Positions 41,901 through 52,000 of a DNA stretch of 64,000 bases are shown in pieces. This DNA comes from Phycisphaeraceae bacterium (GTDB lineage Bacteria; Planctomycetota; Phycisphaerae; Phycisphaerales; Phycisphaeraceae): positions 103,465 to 167,464 of the forward strand of contig JAJDCS010000010.1 of NCBI GenBank assembly GCA_029260715.1, given 5' to 3'. The notes under the pieces are model-generated. The model worked only from the letters and a program-made list of their open reading frames with translations, made no database searches and was not told the DNA's origin. How positions within the stretch are numbered: the first letter of the stretch is position 1; each line of letters opens with the position of its first letter. Both the position numbers and the translations under genes were made by a program.

Positions 41901-42604
41901 GTGTGGCCGGCCCACCGGTAGACCACCCAGGCGCGCATGCCCACGCTGTAACCCCGCTCGACGCGGGCGCGGAGGCGCAGCGGGGTGTCGACGGGCCAAA
42001 CCCCCTGATCGACTAGGCTTTGGACCTTGGTCCGATTGGGCCAACGCGTATCGCCCAACGGCAACAACCACCGCTTCGCCGCCAGCCGACTAGACGCCGG
42101 CGCCGCGACGAGCACGCCGCAAAACAACAGCACCACCACACCCACCGCCAACAGCCGGACCGCCGTGCGCTGGGGCTTCACCAAACGCTCTAGCTGAACA
42201 CCGTCGACCTGCCGCTGCGCTGCGTCGATAGCCGCGTGGGTCAGTCCCTGACCGACTGCCCCTTCTTGTTTGTCACGCGCCTGAGTAGCCAACTCCACGC
42301 CGCTTGCCAACACGCCCTGCAACTGTGGGTACAGCCGCTCGGCGCGCAGCGCGATCAGGCTGAGGCTGGGCTGGAAGCGAACCACCTCAGCCAACCGGTT
42401 AACCAACCAAACCGCCGCCGAGCCCGCAGCCGACACCCCTACCACGAGCCGGAGCCAACCCGGCAGGCGCAGGGCGTAATCGATTAGCCCGCACAGCAAC
42501 ACCGCTGCCAGCACCACACCCAGCCATTGGGCAGCGTGCTGAGCAAACAGCAACCGCCTGCCTACCCGGCGAACCCGCTCGAGATGTTGGATCGCTTCTC
42601 GCAT
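38981..42604 (-). CDS. Large membrane coiled-coil protein, DUF4175-like
   Basis: A 1,207-residue protein. Three hydrophobic segments lie near the N-terminus (about 22-42, 52-68 and 145-165). A beta-rich region of about 350 residues follows (VSVKIDPPPYAADLVAPRQV; YGLSNLSERVYRIEAVPDHAP). The second half is Gln/Ala-rich coiled coil (LHQLLERGGVIFDQAGQAS, QLQQLQAMQEALAGETREM, QRLIEQVRQSAQQPEAQQQR). This layout matches DUF4175-type proteins found near MoxR/BatA-like genes in bacteria. Here it heads the operon with a small exported protein and the repeat protein. Likely envelope role; mechanism unknown. Confidence 0.75.
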   Translation of the reverse strand: MREAIQHLERVRRVGRRLLFAQHAAQWLGVVLAAVLLCGLIDYALRLPGWLRLVVGVSAAGSAAVWLVNRLAEVVRFQPSLSLIALRAERLYPQLQGVLASGVELATQARDKQEGAVGQGLTHAAIDAAQRQVDGVQLERLVKPQRTAVRLLAVGVVVLLFCGVLVAAPASSRLAAKRWLLPLGDTRWPNRTKVQSLVDQGVWPVDTPLRLRARVERGYSVGMRAWVVYRWAGHTAGQPAPWQSLLMSEQHEPDSDASAITSLNGDQSNRLGVFERLIDLADPVTDSASQEPPAIEFYFLAGDDSTSTQSLRLVRRPSVDAVSVKIDPPPYAADLVAPRQVRLDRQPGQAATVSALVGSAVQWHTAFNKPIAAQSVQSGGFMPGLIAYPPAQPKRTHQQGQTLTAQAAVQSFVLDQTVQTPIHIADTYGLSNLSERVYRIEAVPDHAPSVAMIQPSSDQSVLPTALIEIEAVAQDDVGIESLWLEAKTNRAQSGGDTEPAAGDEGDDTRRVAQVAARQTKAPIRHSLDLRSLALEPGDELLLTAVTQDVYDLNGERHAPTRSTPRRLRIIDTVTLIAQIRSDLAAVRQQAIRLEAKQRALLDEPVGAALPHQRQLTEGIDAQSDLIDALKDRAQRNRLDPQEAGQLHQLLERGGVIFDQAGQASGQAQQQLQQAQQQPQQADRHRQAASRRQQEVQDALAEAISLLDQGRDALTLQLQLQQLQAMQEALAGETREMMPQTLGWTIDQLSKPERQQLEALAGRQEGLAKLSQSLIQQMQTTSEALSRHSGSPDDEATAQVLAEAASIAQRQGLARTLDEAAQNAEANRLSEAGGDQQAAMDTMRKMLQELADVQDRRQAILRRRLVKLAEAIRRLVEQQQQQLDRLGEAVELAGLDAPLSALRRTTLAVADRARGTPASQQPADLLDKAAMHQADAITALRLPKREPAVEAQQAALEALQEALALVEQMRKQAQDDKTDKEREALRQEYIKLAQEQDAIHEKTSPLAQFDKPGRMERALLIKLGHRQADLKIAADAMRDRVEQTLVFNYLHDQIDERSGSIASQLRKAKADQAVLDQQETVASLLRHMAEALQRDPQEPEFAGAQGGGGGGGGGGGQPPPLVPPVAELKLLRGVQEVVYHRTRQIEKSKAALDQPQDAQQPDTAHSEQRYTQMLLRLAQQQTHLAQLGQRLIEQVRQSAQQPEAQQQR

Positions 42605-42842
42605 GTTTAGCGCAAGCCAGCCGCCTAAGCCTCAACGGTATGATACGCGCTTGGCTTGAGCGTGAGCCCGCCCGGACAGACAGGGCCGACCGCCACGGAG
42701 CCGCATCGCGACACAAGCAAATTTACTATATAAATAAACTTATAATTGCGTAGCAAATATTCGTCGCTGACATACTGCTTCATTACCTAATCATTGGGCG
42801 GTTTTCAGCCGTCAATCATGACAATTGTAGAATACGCCCGCG

Positions 42843-43577
42843 ATGAGCGATTATTTTTCACCCCTTGCTCACACTTACGCCAAGCACCGCCCGCACTACC
42901 CAGACAGCCTATTCAGATACTTATCGGGCCTAACATCTGCGAGTCACTGGGCCTGGGACGCCGGCACCGGCAGCGGGCAAGCGGCAATTGGCTTAACACC
43001 CTACTTCGACCGGGTCTACGCAACAGACCGCAGCGAACTTCAGATCCGCCATGCGCTGCGCAACCCAGGGATTTGCTACGCGGCCGCAGTATCCAGCGCA
43101 TCGGCGTTGGCTACGGAAAGCATTGACCTGATCGTGGCCGCTCAAGCGCTTCACTGGTTCGACCGCCCAGGGTTCTTTGCTGAGGCTGCACGCGTGCTCA
43201 AACCCGCTGGTGTAATCGCGGCGTGGTGCTACGGCCGGCTGCGGGTATCGAGCGACGTGCAACCCATCGTCGATCGGCTTTATCAAACGGTCCAATCGTT
43301 TTGGCCTCAGGGGCGTGAGCTCGTGGATAACGCATACAGGAGCATTGAATTCCCATTTAACGAGACGGCAATAACGCCAGATTTCATGATCGAGTGCTCA
43401 TGGACCGCGGACGATTTGCTGGGGTATATGCACACATGGACCGCAACACAGCGGTACCGAGACCATCATCAGTCCGACCCTGTTGAAGCGGTTGCCCCTG
43501 ATATCCACGTCAAGTTAAAAACCAACCGCGTCCGGGCTCAGTGGCCGATTCATATGCGTGTTGGCAGGGCGAGCTAA
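42843..43577 (+). CDS. Class I SAM-dependent methyltransferase
   Basis: A 244-residue cytoplasmic enzyme. The SAM-binding glycine motif is WAWDAGTGSGQAAIGL (about residues 37-52) after an N-terminal YAKHRPHYPDSLFRYL, a feature of the UbiE/YcgJ-type and TMT-like group. The acidic residue after strand 2 is Asp in YATDRSELQI, and motif III is DLIVAAQALHWFDRPGFFAEAARVLKPAGVIA. The substrate cannot be deduced. ATG at 42843 follows an A+T-rich region that may hold its promoter. Confidence 0.9.
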   Translation: MSDYFSPLAHTYAKHRPHYPDSLFRYLSGLTSASHWAWDAGTGSGQAAIGLTPYFDRVYATDRSELQIRHALRNPGICYAAAVSSASALATESIDLIVAAQALHWFDRPGFFAEAARVLKPAGVIAAWCYGRLRVSSDVQPIVDRLYQTVQSFWPQGRELVDNAYRSIEFPFNETAITPDFMIECSWTADDLLGYMHTWTATQRYRDHHQSDPVEAVAPDIHVKLKTNRVRAQWPIHMRVGRAS

Positions 43578-43638
43578 CTACGGGGCGTAGCTTCTAGCTG
43601 ATGGCGGTTTCGTAACGGACTGACGCGAGTTCTCCGTA

Positions 43639-43654
43639 CGTTCCACGTGGAACA
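43639..43654. promoter_or_regulatory. parS-like site 1
   Basis: CGTTCCACGTGGAACA, a near-perfect palindrome, one base from the canonical Gram-negative ParB site TGTTCCACGTGGAACA. It lies just downstream of the short-repeat gene and about 0.9 kb from parB. Confidence 0.85.
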
Positions 43655-43683
43655 CTCGTTTTAATCGTCTGCCGTGAGGCGGG

Positions 43684-44247
43684 TCATTTGATCTGAGTCA
43701 GCGCTGAAGATTCGGGGATAATCTTCCTGCCCTTACCTGCTGAATTAAAGGCGCCGATCTCACCCTCTCCTGACTCGTTCGCCTTCATGGTGCAGACGAT
43801 CTTGCCTTCCTTGTTGCTTAACCCGATTCCTCCCCCATTCTCATCCACGATCAGCCTCAAAACAGGCTGACCCGAGTAGTTGTTGATGGCGATAGCGCCG
43901 TTGCCCGTTCCGTTGGTGCCCAGACGAATGAGCTTTCTTCCGTAGCGGTTGAGGGTGTAGAAAGTCCCGTTGCCGACCGTGTCCGTCCCCATCGCAAAAA
44001 CCGTGTGCCCTAAATCATTCTTAGTGTAAATCAACCCCCCTTGGTCGGAAGCCTCCAATTTAGCCACAACCATACCCTTCTCATTGACGACTTCAAAAGC
44101 GTGGGCGCGAATGACGCGTGGTATCTGCTGCGGTTTGCTTTGCCCTGAGGTGACCATGCAAAGAAAAACCGCTCCTATACCAACCGCCGCCCATTTAATC
44201 CGCTTGTTTTGCTTCTCTAATCGTTCAAGCCGTTGCTGGTGTGTCAT
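43684..44247 (-). CDS. Membrane-anchored short-repeat (beta-repeat) protein, paralogue 2
   Basis: A 187-residue protein from ATG 44247, with GAGGTG upstream (the frame also opens at 44283). It has an N-terminal charged helix (QQRLERLEKQNKRIKW), one membrane segment (about residues 19-36) and then about six short repeats with NNYSGQPVLRLIVDENGGG, NKEGKIVCTMKANESGEG. It shares architecture and C-terminal motif with the protein at 10567-11163. The gene is flanked by the two parS-like sites (43639 and 44414) and reads away from parB. Role unknown; localisation by the parS neighbourhood is only a positional observation. Confidence 0.72.
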   Translation of the reverse strand: MTHQQRLERLEKQNKRIKWAAVGIGAVFLCMVTSGQSKPQQIPRVIRAHAFEVVNEKGMVVAKLEASDQGGLIYTKNDLGHTVFAMGTDTVGNGTFYTLNRYGRKLIRLGTNGTGNGAIAINNYSGQPVLRLIVDENGGGIGLSNKEGKIVCTMKANESGEGEIGAFNSAGKGRKIIPESSALTQIK

Positions 44248-44413
44248 GGGTGTCACCTCATCGATAGCAGTATTGGTACACATTCGAAGTATTCATCGGC
44301 GCTTATTTGCAAGAGGTTTTGTGTGTACACAAAAACAGATCGACCAGGCATTATCTCTGATTTAGCCAAACTCCAACTCAGCCGCCACAACGATTAATCC
44401 CCCCACTGATAAA

Positions 44414-44429
44414 TGTTCCACGTGGAACA
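44414..44429. promoter_or_regulatory. parS site 2
   Basis: TGTTCCACGTGGAACA, a perfect 16-bp palindrome identical to the ParB-binding site known from Pseudomonas and Caulobacter. It lies about 90 bp upstream of the parB start, where it could also affect parB expression. Confidence 0.93.
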
Positions 44430-44452
44430 CCAAGGCGGACGCTAGCGTTGAG

Positions 44453-44482
44453 TTGCTCACTTTGATACAAATAAAGTAAAAT
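44453..44482 (+). promoter_or_regulatory. Possible parB promoter
   Basis: TTGCTC (44453-44458) and TAAAAT (44477-44482) with 18 bp between resemble a weak sigma-70 promoter, followed by the ribosome site GGAGG at 44503-44507. It is an inspection-based guess. Confidence 0.3.
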
Positions 44483-44516
44483 AGTCCCACCTATTTAAAC
44501 ATGGAGGTTACGCATC

Positions 44517-45614
44517 ATGGATTCTTCAACGCCGCCCTCGCCACAAGACAATCAATCAAATGCTCATCAACACCGGAAGCCGACTCGCCTAGGCAGAGGC
44601 TTGAGCTCACTCATGGGGCAGCCCGTACAGGTCACGCCGCATCAGGTTCAAGAATCTACCGCAACCGCTCCGGCCCCCAGCCAACCAGCCGCTGACACCG
44701 CCACACACAAACCCAGCTTAAATCCAACTCCATCATCCGCGCCGAACACTGCGACAATTGACAAGCTCGTTTACCTGCCTACCCAAGCGGTAAAACCAAA
44801 TCCCCATCAACCCCGCAAACAATTCAATCAGGATGCACTACAAAAGCTGGCGGATTCGATCCGCAGCGAAGGCATCATGCAGCCGATCGTGGTGCGCCAC
44901 GCCAGAGACCAAGCCACCAATACCACTGGAGCCTTACAAAGTAGCCCTATGTATGAACTCGTCGCTGGTGAGCGGCGTCTGCGGGCAGCCCAAATCGCAG
45001 GCTTAAAAACAATACCGGCTGTCGTTCGCAACTTAGGTGATCGCCAACTCGCGGAATGGGCGCTGATTGAAAATCTCCAGCGCGAAGACCTAAACCCAAT
45101 TGAGCGTGCCAACGCCTTCAAGCATCTGATCGATCAATTCCACCTTAGCCATGATCAGATCGCTCAACGCGTGGGCGTGGAGCGGCCAACCGTATCTAAT
45201 TCATTAAGATTGCTAGATTTATGCGATTTTGTTCTGCAACTAATTATTGATGGTCTGCTTTCGGCCGGGCAGGCCAAGGCGATTGTGGGTATTCAAGACG
45301 CTGATCAGCAGAAGCTCGTCGCTCAGCGGGCGGTGGCAGAAAACTGGTCCGTCCGACAAGTCGAGCAAGAAGTACGACGGCTAGCCAACGGCGGCACGCA
45401 GCCGCAAAATCAATCAGCGACTAAATCTAACCGTTCAACCGCAGTGCCGCCGCACTTGCGAGACTTGGAGCGGCTGATCGGTCAGCAGCTTAGCACCAAG
45501 GTTCAGGTCAAGCCCGGCCGCAAAAAAGGCTCGGGCACACTCTCGATTCAGTTCTACAGCCTCGACCAGTTCGACAGCATCATGCAGCGGATTGGCGTCG
45601 AGGTGAACGAATAG
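44517..45614 (+). CDS. parB: Chromosome-partitioning protein ParB
   Basis: ParB binds parS, hydrolyses CTP to spread as a DNA clamp and loads SMC. The 365-residue product has a disordered N-terminus (1-75, SHQHRK...Pro/Thr-rich, with PTRLGRGLSSLMG as in ParB proteins) and a ParB/CTPase domain (LPTQAVKPNPHQPRKQF; GERRLRAAQIAGLKTIPAVV at about 151-170). A DNA-binding domain follows, with WALIENLQREDLNPIERANAF, then an HTH in LSHDQIAQRVGVERPTVSNSLRLL. The C-terminal dimer region is LERLIGQQLSTKVQV. ATG at 44517 follows GGAGG by nine bases. No parA lies adjacent in the window, which is unusual. Confidence 0.96.
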   Translation: MDSSTPPSPQDNQSNAHQHRKPTRLGRGLSSLMGQPVQVTPHQVQESTATAPAPSQPAADTATHKPSLNPTPSSAPNTATIDKLVYLPTQAVKPNPHQPRKQFNQDALQKLADSIRSEGIMQPIVVRHARDQATNTTGALQSSPMYELVAGERRLRAAQIAGLKTIPAVVRNLGDRQLAEWALIENLQREDLNPIERANAFKHLIDQFHLSHDQIAQRVGVERPTVSNSLRLLDLCDFVLQLIIDGLLSAGQAKAIVGIQDADQQKLVAQRAVAENWSVRQVEQEVRRLANGGTQPQNQSATKSNRSTAVPPHLRDLERLIGQQLSTKVQVKPGRKKGSGTLSIQFYSLDQFDSIMQRIGVEVNE

Positions 45615-46068
45615 AGCGTTTCCAATTTTCGCATCACGGCATCCACATTTCACACGTTTCCTCTGTAAGCACCAGCAGCGGTGCAAAAAATATCGCCGAT
45701 GGATACGTCCAAAGGTGAGACGCTTTATACGCATCTGGATTAATAATGAGTCGCCCACCACGAGCCGTCCGCCTCAGGCGGATTAGGGAGTGGTCCCTTT
45801 TATAGTCTTAAATCGACTCAAAATTAATCCGAATCCGTATTAACCGCTGCTTAGCTTCCGAAGTCCCATAATAACTAACGCTGCGGAGAATCCCGATGTG
45901 ATTTGCCCTGGCGTGCCTATCTTGCGCTCTAAGAACGTCTGAGAAAATAGTAAAAATAGGTAAATCTGATTTTAGCATCAAAGGCTGCTTAACCGATACA
46001 ACCCACATGGTTTATCCTCATCCAAAAGGATTTTGCGCGTAAACACCTTATTTTCAAGGGGTAACAGG
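45615..46068. other. Intergenic region between parB and the autotransporter
   Basis: This 454-bp stretch holds the dispersed repeat copy at 45727-45840. A 66-codon minus-strand open frame (45808-46008) overlaps the repeat and has no recognisable features, so it is not called. The autotransporter ribosome site (AAGGGG, 46056-46061) is at the end. No RNA gene was found. Confidence 0.5.
45727..45840. repeat. MITE-like dispersed repeat, copy 4
   Basis: Left arm ATACGCATCTGGATTAAT (45727-45744) and right arm ATTAATCCGAATCCGTAT (45823-45840) are imperfect inverted repeats. A diverged core CACGAGCCGTCCGCC and GGGAGTGGTCCC lies between them. The unit is 114 bp, longer than the 32.5 kb copy, and non-coding. 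Confidence 0.75.
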
Positions 46069-49000
46069 ATGATGTTTCAGATGAAGTCGCCGTCATTGAG
46101 AAAGCTAGCTCAGTGGTTTGTGGTGGTATACGTGGCTGGTGCTTTTGCAAGCCAAGCCACATTCGCCGCTTATACGGTTACGTCCACGACCAACACCACC
46201 GGAGGTGCGGAGACCACAGCCCCGGACCCCACGAAGAACGTGGTGGTGCTGACAGGTCACAGCATTGATGTGGCTGGCGCGTCATCGGTCGTCATCACGA
46301 CAGCGGACAGAACAGTGACAACCCAAGGCACCGGTGCGATCAACCAGACCGGCGCTTTCGACACGGTTACTTTTAATGTCGATGGTACCGTGACCAATGC
46401 GGGCACGATCACCGTTGACGACGGCAGCGGCGAAACGCAGTCGGCGATCTCATTTACAGCCAACGGTGCCGGCACCGTGACCAACAGCGGCACCATCAGC
46501 GGCGATAATACAGACCTCGATGACACCGCCATCACCTTCGACGGCGACGCCACAAACGCGGTGACCAATACAGGCACAATCAACCAGGTCGTCACGGCCG
46601 TCAACGGCGGCACGGTCGCGACAGGCCAAACTTTAACTGTAACGAATTCGGGAACCGTGACCGCATTAGGCGTAGCCGGGGCACCGGGCACCAACGCCAC
46701 GGGCGTGCTCGCTACCAACGCCGTGGGTAACGTCACCGTAAGCAGCTCGGCAGGCACCGTCACCGCCACAGGCGGCGCGGGCACCGGCGCCACGACGGGT
46801 GGCGCGGGCGGCACGGGCACCGTGGTTAGCTCCACTGGCGCCACAGCCGGGGCTCGGTCGCTAACCAGCTCCGGAACCAGCACGGTCACCGCCACGGGCG
46901 GCGCCGGTGGCAGCGACAGCGACACGGGTGACGCCGGCGGCGCCGGCGGCGCGGCTACTGGCCTCGCAGCCAGCGGCGGCGCGACCGGTGCAATCACCGT
47001 GACCAACTCCAGCTCGAACAACATGACCGCTGTCGGCGGTGCGGGCGGTGCCAACGACAGCGGCGGCGCCGGTGCGGGTGACGGCGGGGCAGGCGGCGCA
47101 GCCACGACAGTGAACGCGGACTCTCACGCCAGCACAGCCACGATCGCCAACTCCGGCGGCGGCACGCTCGGCGCGACGGGCGGTGCGGGCGGCGCTACGG
47201 ACGAAACCGGCGCGGCCAGCGGCGGTGCGGGCGGCGCGTCGATCACGATTGATGCCGACAGCGCAGCCGCTGCCCTTGCAGTGACGAACTCCAGCTCTTC
47301 AACACTATCGGCGACAGGCGGGGCCGGTGGTTCGACCGCAGGCACCGCAGCGGGCGGGGTCGGCGGCGCAGCTACGGTTATTACATCCACGGGCGCGACA
47401 GCGGGCACACGCACGCTGACCAACTCCAGCACGGGCACCGTCGCCGCCACGGGCGGGGCGGGCGGCGCAGCCACGACCACCGCAAATGGTGACGGTGGTG
47501 CGGGCGGTGCTGCTAAAGTTGTTGCCGCGACAGGCGGCGTCACGGGCGCGGTCACCGTCACCAATACCAGCTCAAACAACGTCACCGCGACCGGCGGTGC
47601 GGGTGGCGCGGTCACCAGCGGTGCCGCGGGCACGGGCACAGGCGGGGCCGGTGGCTTAGCAGCCGTCGTCGACGCGGACTCAGCCGCGGCGGCTGTCGCG
47701 GTGACGAACTCCGGAGGTGGCGCGTTAGCTGCCGCCGGCGGAGTTGGTGGTGCATCCGATGAGACGGGCGCTGCCAGCGGCGGGGCGGGCGGGGCCGCGG
47801 ACGTGGTGATCGCTGACAGCGCTACCGCGGCCGTGTCATTATCCAACTCGAGTACGTCGACCATTACCTCCACCGGCGGGGCCGGTGGCATTGGGGCAGG
47901 CACGGGCGCCGGCGGTGTCGGTGGCGGCACGACCGTGTTGTCGGCTGCTGGAGCTACCTCGACGATAACCCTGACCAACGCAAATACAGCGGCAATGACC
48001 TCAACAGGCGGGGCTGGCGGCAACGGCATCACCACCGCCGCTGCGGATGGCGGGGCCGGTGGCGCGTCTTTGATCCTTGGGGCAAGCGGTGGCGCGTCCG
48101 GCGCGATCACAGTGACAAACTCAAGCTCCGGCAACCTCACCGCCACGGGCGGTGCGGGCGGTGCCGCTAATAGCGCGGCAGCCGGAGCGGGTGACGGCGG
48201 AGCGGGCGGGGCGGCCACAACCCTCAACGCCGATTCGCACGCATCCACCGCGACAATTGGTAACACCGGCGGCGGATCCATCCAGGCCGTTGGCGGTGCT
48301 GGTGGCGCTACAACCGAAACCGGTGCCTCCAGCGGCGGCGTAGGCGGGGCGGCGATTACGATCGACGCCGACAGCGCAGCCGCGGCTTTGGCCATTACGA
48401 ACTCCAGTTCCTCTACGCTAGTAGCCACCGGTGGTGCCGGCGGGGCGACCGAGGGCACCACGGCTGGTGGTGCAGGCGGCGTCGCAACAGTTGTAACCAC
48501 AACCGGCGCCACCGCCGGAACACGCTCGCTGACCAACTCCAGCACAGCGGCCATTACCGCAACAGGCGGTCTTGGTGGGGCTAGCAATACCACAGGCGGC
48601 GCCGACGGCGGCGCGGGCGGTGCGGCGAATGTCTTCGTGGCCAGCGGCGGCGTGACCGGCGCGGTCACGGTGACGAACTCCAGCTCGAACAACATTACTG
48701 CCACAGGCGGTGCGGGCGGCGCGGCAACCAGCGGCACGGGCAACGCCGGCTCGGGTGGCGTGGGCGGCGCCGCGGTCACAGTCAATGTCGATTCCCACGC
48801 GGCAGCCGCGACGATCACCAACTCCAACGGCGGTGACATCCTCGCCGTCGGCGGGGCAGGCGGTGCGTCAAACGAAACAGCAGGCGCCAGCGGCGGAAAC
48901 GGTGGAGCCGCAACGACCATCGACGCCGATGACGCAGCGGCTGCTTTGGTTATCGCTAACTCTTCGTCTTCGATCATAGGGGCCACCGGTGGCGCAGGCG

Positions 49001-52000
49001 GAGCCACCGCCGGTACCGGCAGCGCAGGCGTCGGCGGGGCGGCGACTGCGATTACAACCACCGGCACAACCGCCGGGGCACGCACGCTGACCAACTCCAG
49101 TTCAGCGAGCGTTACCGCAACGGGCGGGGCAGGCGGGGCCGACAGCGCTACGAATGAGAACGGCGGCGCAGGCGGCGTAGCCAAAGCGTTTGACGCTAGC
49201 GGGGGCGTGACTGAGACGATTACCGTCACCAATTCAAGCTCGAACAACATCGCCGCCACGGGCGGCGCCGGCGGGGCTAGCAGCAATGCGGCTGCGGGCA
49301 CAGGCGCCGGCGGGGCGGGCGGTGCGGCGACGGCGGTTGATATCACCGACGTCAATCACGGCACACCAGCCACAGCCGCGGTGATCACCAACTCCGGCAG
49401 CGGTTCTATCGCAGCCACGGGTGGTGCCGGCGGGGCCACGGCTCAGACCGGCGCAGCGACGGGCGGGGCCGGCGGTGCGGCTGTTGCGATCGACGCGGAC
49501 AACGCTGATTCGGCGGTGACCGTGGCAGGTTCAAGCTCATCGGACATCACCGCCACTGGCGGTGCCGGCGGTGCCAGCGCCGGATCGAGTGCCGGCGGTG
49601 TGGGTGGTGCTGCCACAGGTTTTTCCACCACGGGCGCGACCGCTGGCGTGCGCACGGTGACTGTGGCCAACACCTCCAGCATTAACGCCACGGGCGGCGC
49701 CGGCGGCGGCGCCACGGCTACCGGGGGTACCGGCGGTGCAGGCGGCAGCGTCAGCGGCATCGACGCCAGCGGCGGCATTACAGGCGCACTGACCATCACC
49801 GACACAAGCTCGAACAGCATCCTGGCAACCGGCGGTGCGGGCGGCTCAAACACCAGCGCGGGTGCGGGCACCGGTGCTGGCGGCGCGGGCGGTGCAGCGG
49901 TTGGTATTGACGCCAACGCAGCGGCTGCGGCTGTGGGGATTACTCACTCGGGCGGCGGCACGATCCGCGGCACGGGCGGGGCAGGCGGCAACTCGGATGA
50001 GACCGGCGCAGCCGCGGGCGGCGCGGGCGGCGCGGGCACGGGCATTGACACGAACACGGCTTCGGCCGCGGTGACGATCGCCAACTCCAGCAGCTCGACC
50101 ATCTCGGGCACGGGTGGTGCCGGCGGCACGAGCGTGGGTGCGGCGGGCGGGGCCGGTGGCGCTGCCACGGGTATCGACGCCAACAGCGCAACGGCGAATG
50201 TGACAATCACACACGCCAACACGGCCACGCTAACCGCGACCGGCGGCGTGGGCGGTGCTTCAACCGACAACGGCTCCAACGGCGGTGCCGGCGGTGCGGC
50301 CACGGCGGTTAACGCGGCGGTGGGCAGCGGCTCGGCTGTGGCGATCACCAACTCCAGCAGCAACGGTATTGTGGCCACCGGCGGTGTCGGTGGTGCGGAC
50401 ACCGACGCCAACGACACCGGCGGCGCCGGCGGCGCTGCAACGGGCATCAGCCTCGCGGGCGATACCGCTCACACGATTACGAATAGCTCCACGCTCACCG
50501 CCACAGGCGGGGCGGGCGGCGCCGGCGGCACGCAGGGCAACGGCGGTGCCGCCATCGGCATCAACGGCAGCGCGGCCACGGCCGGGGCGACCACCGTGAC
50601 CAACTCCGGCACCATCACCGCCGCGGGCGGGGCTGGCGGCACAGCAGGCACGGGCACAGGCGTCAGCACCGGCGCCGGCGCGGACGTTGTCACCAACACG
50701 GGCACCATCACCGCCACCGGCAGCACAGCCACAGCCATCAGCACCGCAGCCGGTAACGACACCATCAACCTCAACACCGGCTCGACCACGACCGGCAACA
50801 TCGACGGCGGTGCCAACGACGACACCATCACGCTGCAGAACGGCGCCACGTTCACCGGCAATATCGCCGGCGGCACGGGCACCGACACGTTCAACCACCA
50901 GTTAAACACCAATCAAACGTTTACAGGCACAATCGACACGGTCACCATCGACAAGTCCGGCACAGGCAGCCTGACACTGACCGCCACCACGATCGGCACA
51001 GCGTTGGAAGGGATCGAACTGGACAACGGCATACTGACGATCGGTGATGGGACAAACGCCTCGGCCCTGACCATCGCGGGCGCGGGCGCGGTGACGGTAG
51101 GCGTCACCGGCGGCGCCACCACGGGCATCCTTGACATAGCGGCCAGTTCCACGCTGACCAGCGGCACCGGCGGTGTCGACGTCGAATCGGGCAGCACCCT
51201 ACGCGGTGCGGGCACCATCGCCTTGGGCGGCGCGCTGACCATTAACGGCAGTGGTACGATCGGAGCGGGAGCAGCCGGTGCCACGCTCAACCTGACCGGT
51301 GCCCAGACAACCACCTTCCTAGCCAATTCAACGCTACAGGTCCACCTGGGTACAGGCGCGACCGCTCACAGCCAGATCGCCTCCGCCGGCGGCGCTTTCG
51401 ACTTCTCAGCCGGCACCGTGACCATTACCCCGGTCATACCCTCCACAGGTACGGTGAACACAGGCACGTTGACCATCCTTGATGGTGCCGCGGCGCTGGT
51501 GGGTACCGTGAACACCGACATCACGATCACGGACACGGGCACACTTGACTTCACCCTTGCGACGGCTGACACGGGCAACGACCTGACCCTGACCGTTGCC
51601 GCCGCCTCGGCGACCAACGTCATCACCAACGCCGGCATCACCGGCGAGGGCACCGGTGTGGTTACCAGCATCTTGGGTGCTCGGGCCACCGCCACCGGCG
51701 GGTTGGCTACGTTGATCAACGCCGTCGATGGTTTGACAGGGGCAGCCCTCAAGGCCGCGGTCGAGCCGGGCGGTGCGATCAACAACGGCATCCAGACCAG
51801 CGCACAGTCCATGGCCGGTGCGATCGCCGCGGGCACCGCGTTCAGCGGGGGCATGAGCGCCCGTACGAACCAAGTCGCGGCGGCGAACAACCAGGGCACG
51901 GCCGTATACGCGTTGGCCGCCAAGCCAGCGCAGCTCACCGGCCTGACCGACAACATGGGCGACGGCTGGGGCTTCTGGGGCGACGTGATCGGCACCTGGG

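Noticed and set aside
45808..46008. 66-codon minus-strand frame near the autotransporter start
   Set aside because: Overlaps the dispersed repeat, has no ribosome site and no conserved pattern.
47124..49355. 743-codon minus-strand open frame opposite the autotransporter passenger
   Set aside because: It is the mirror of the Gly/Ala/Thr repeat codons on the plus strand, with Pro/Ala-Pro repeats as expected from that composition. No start signal or hydrophobic pattern supports it.
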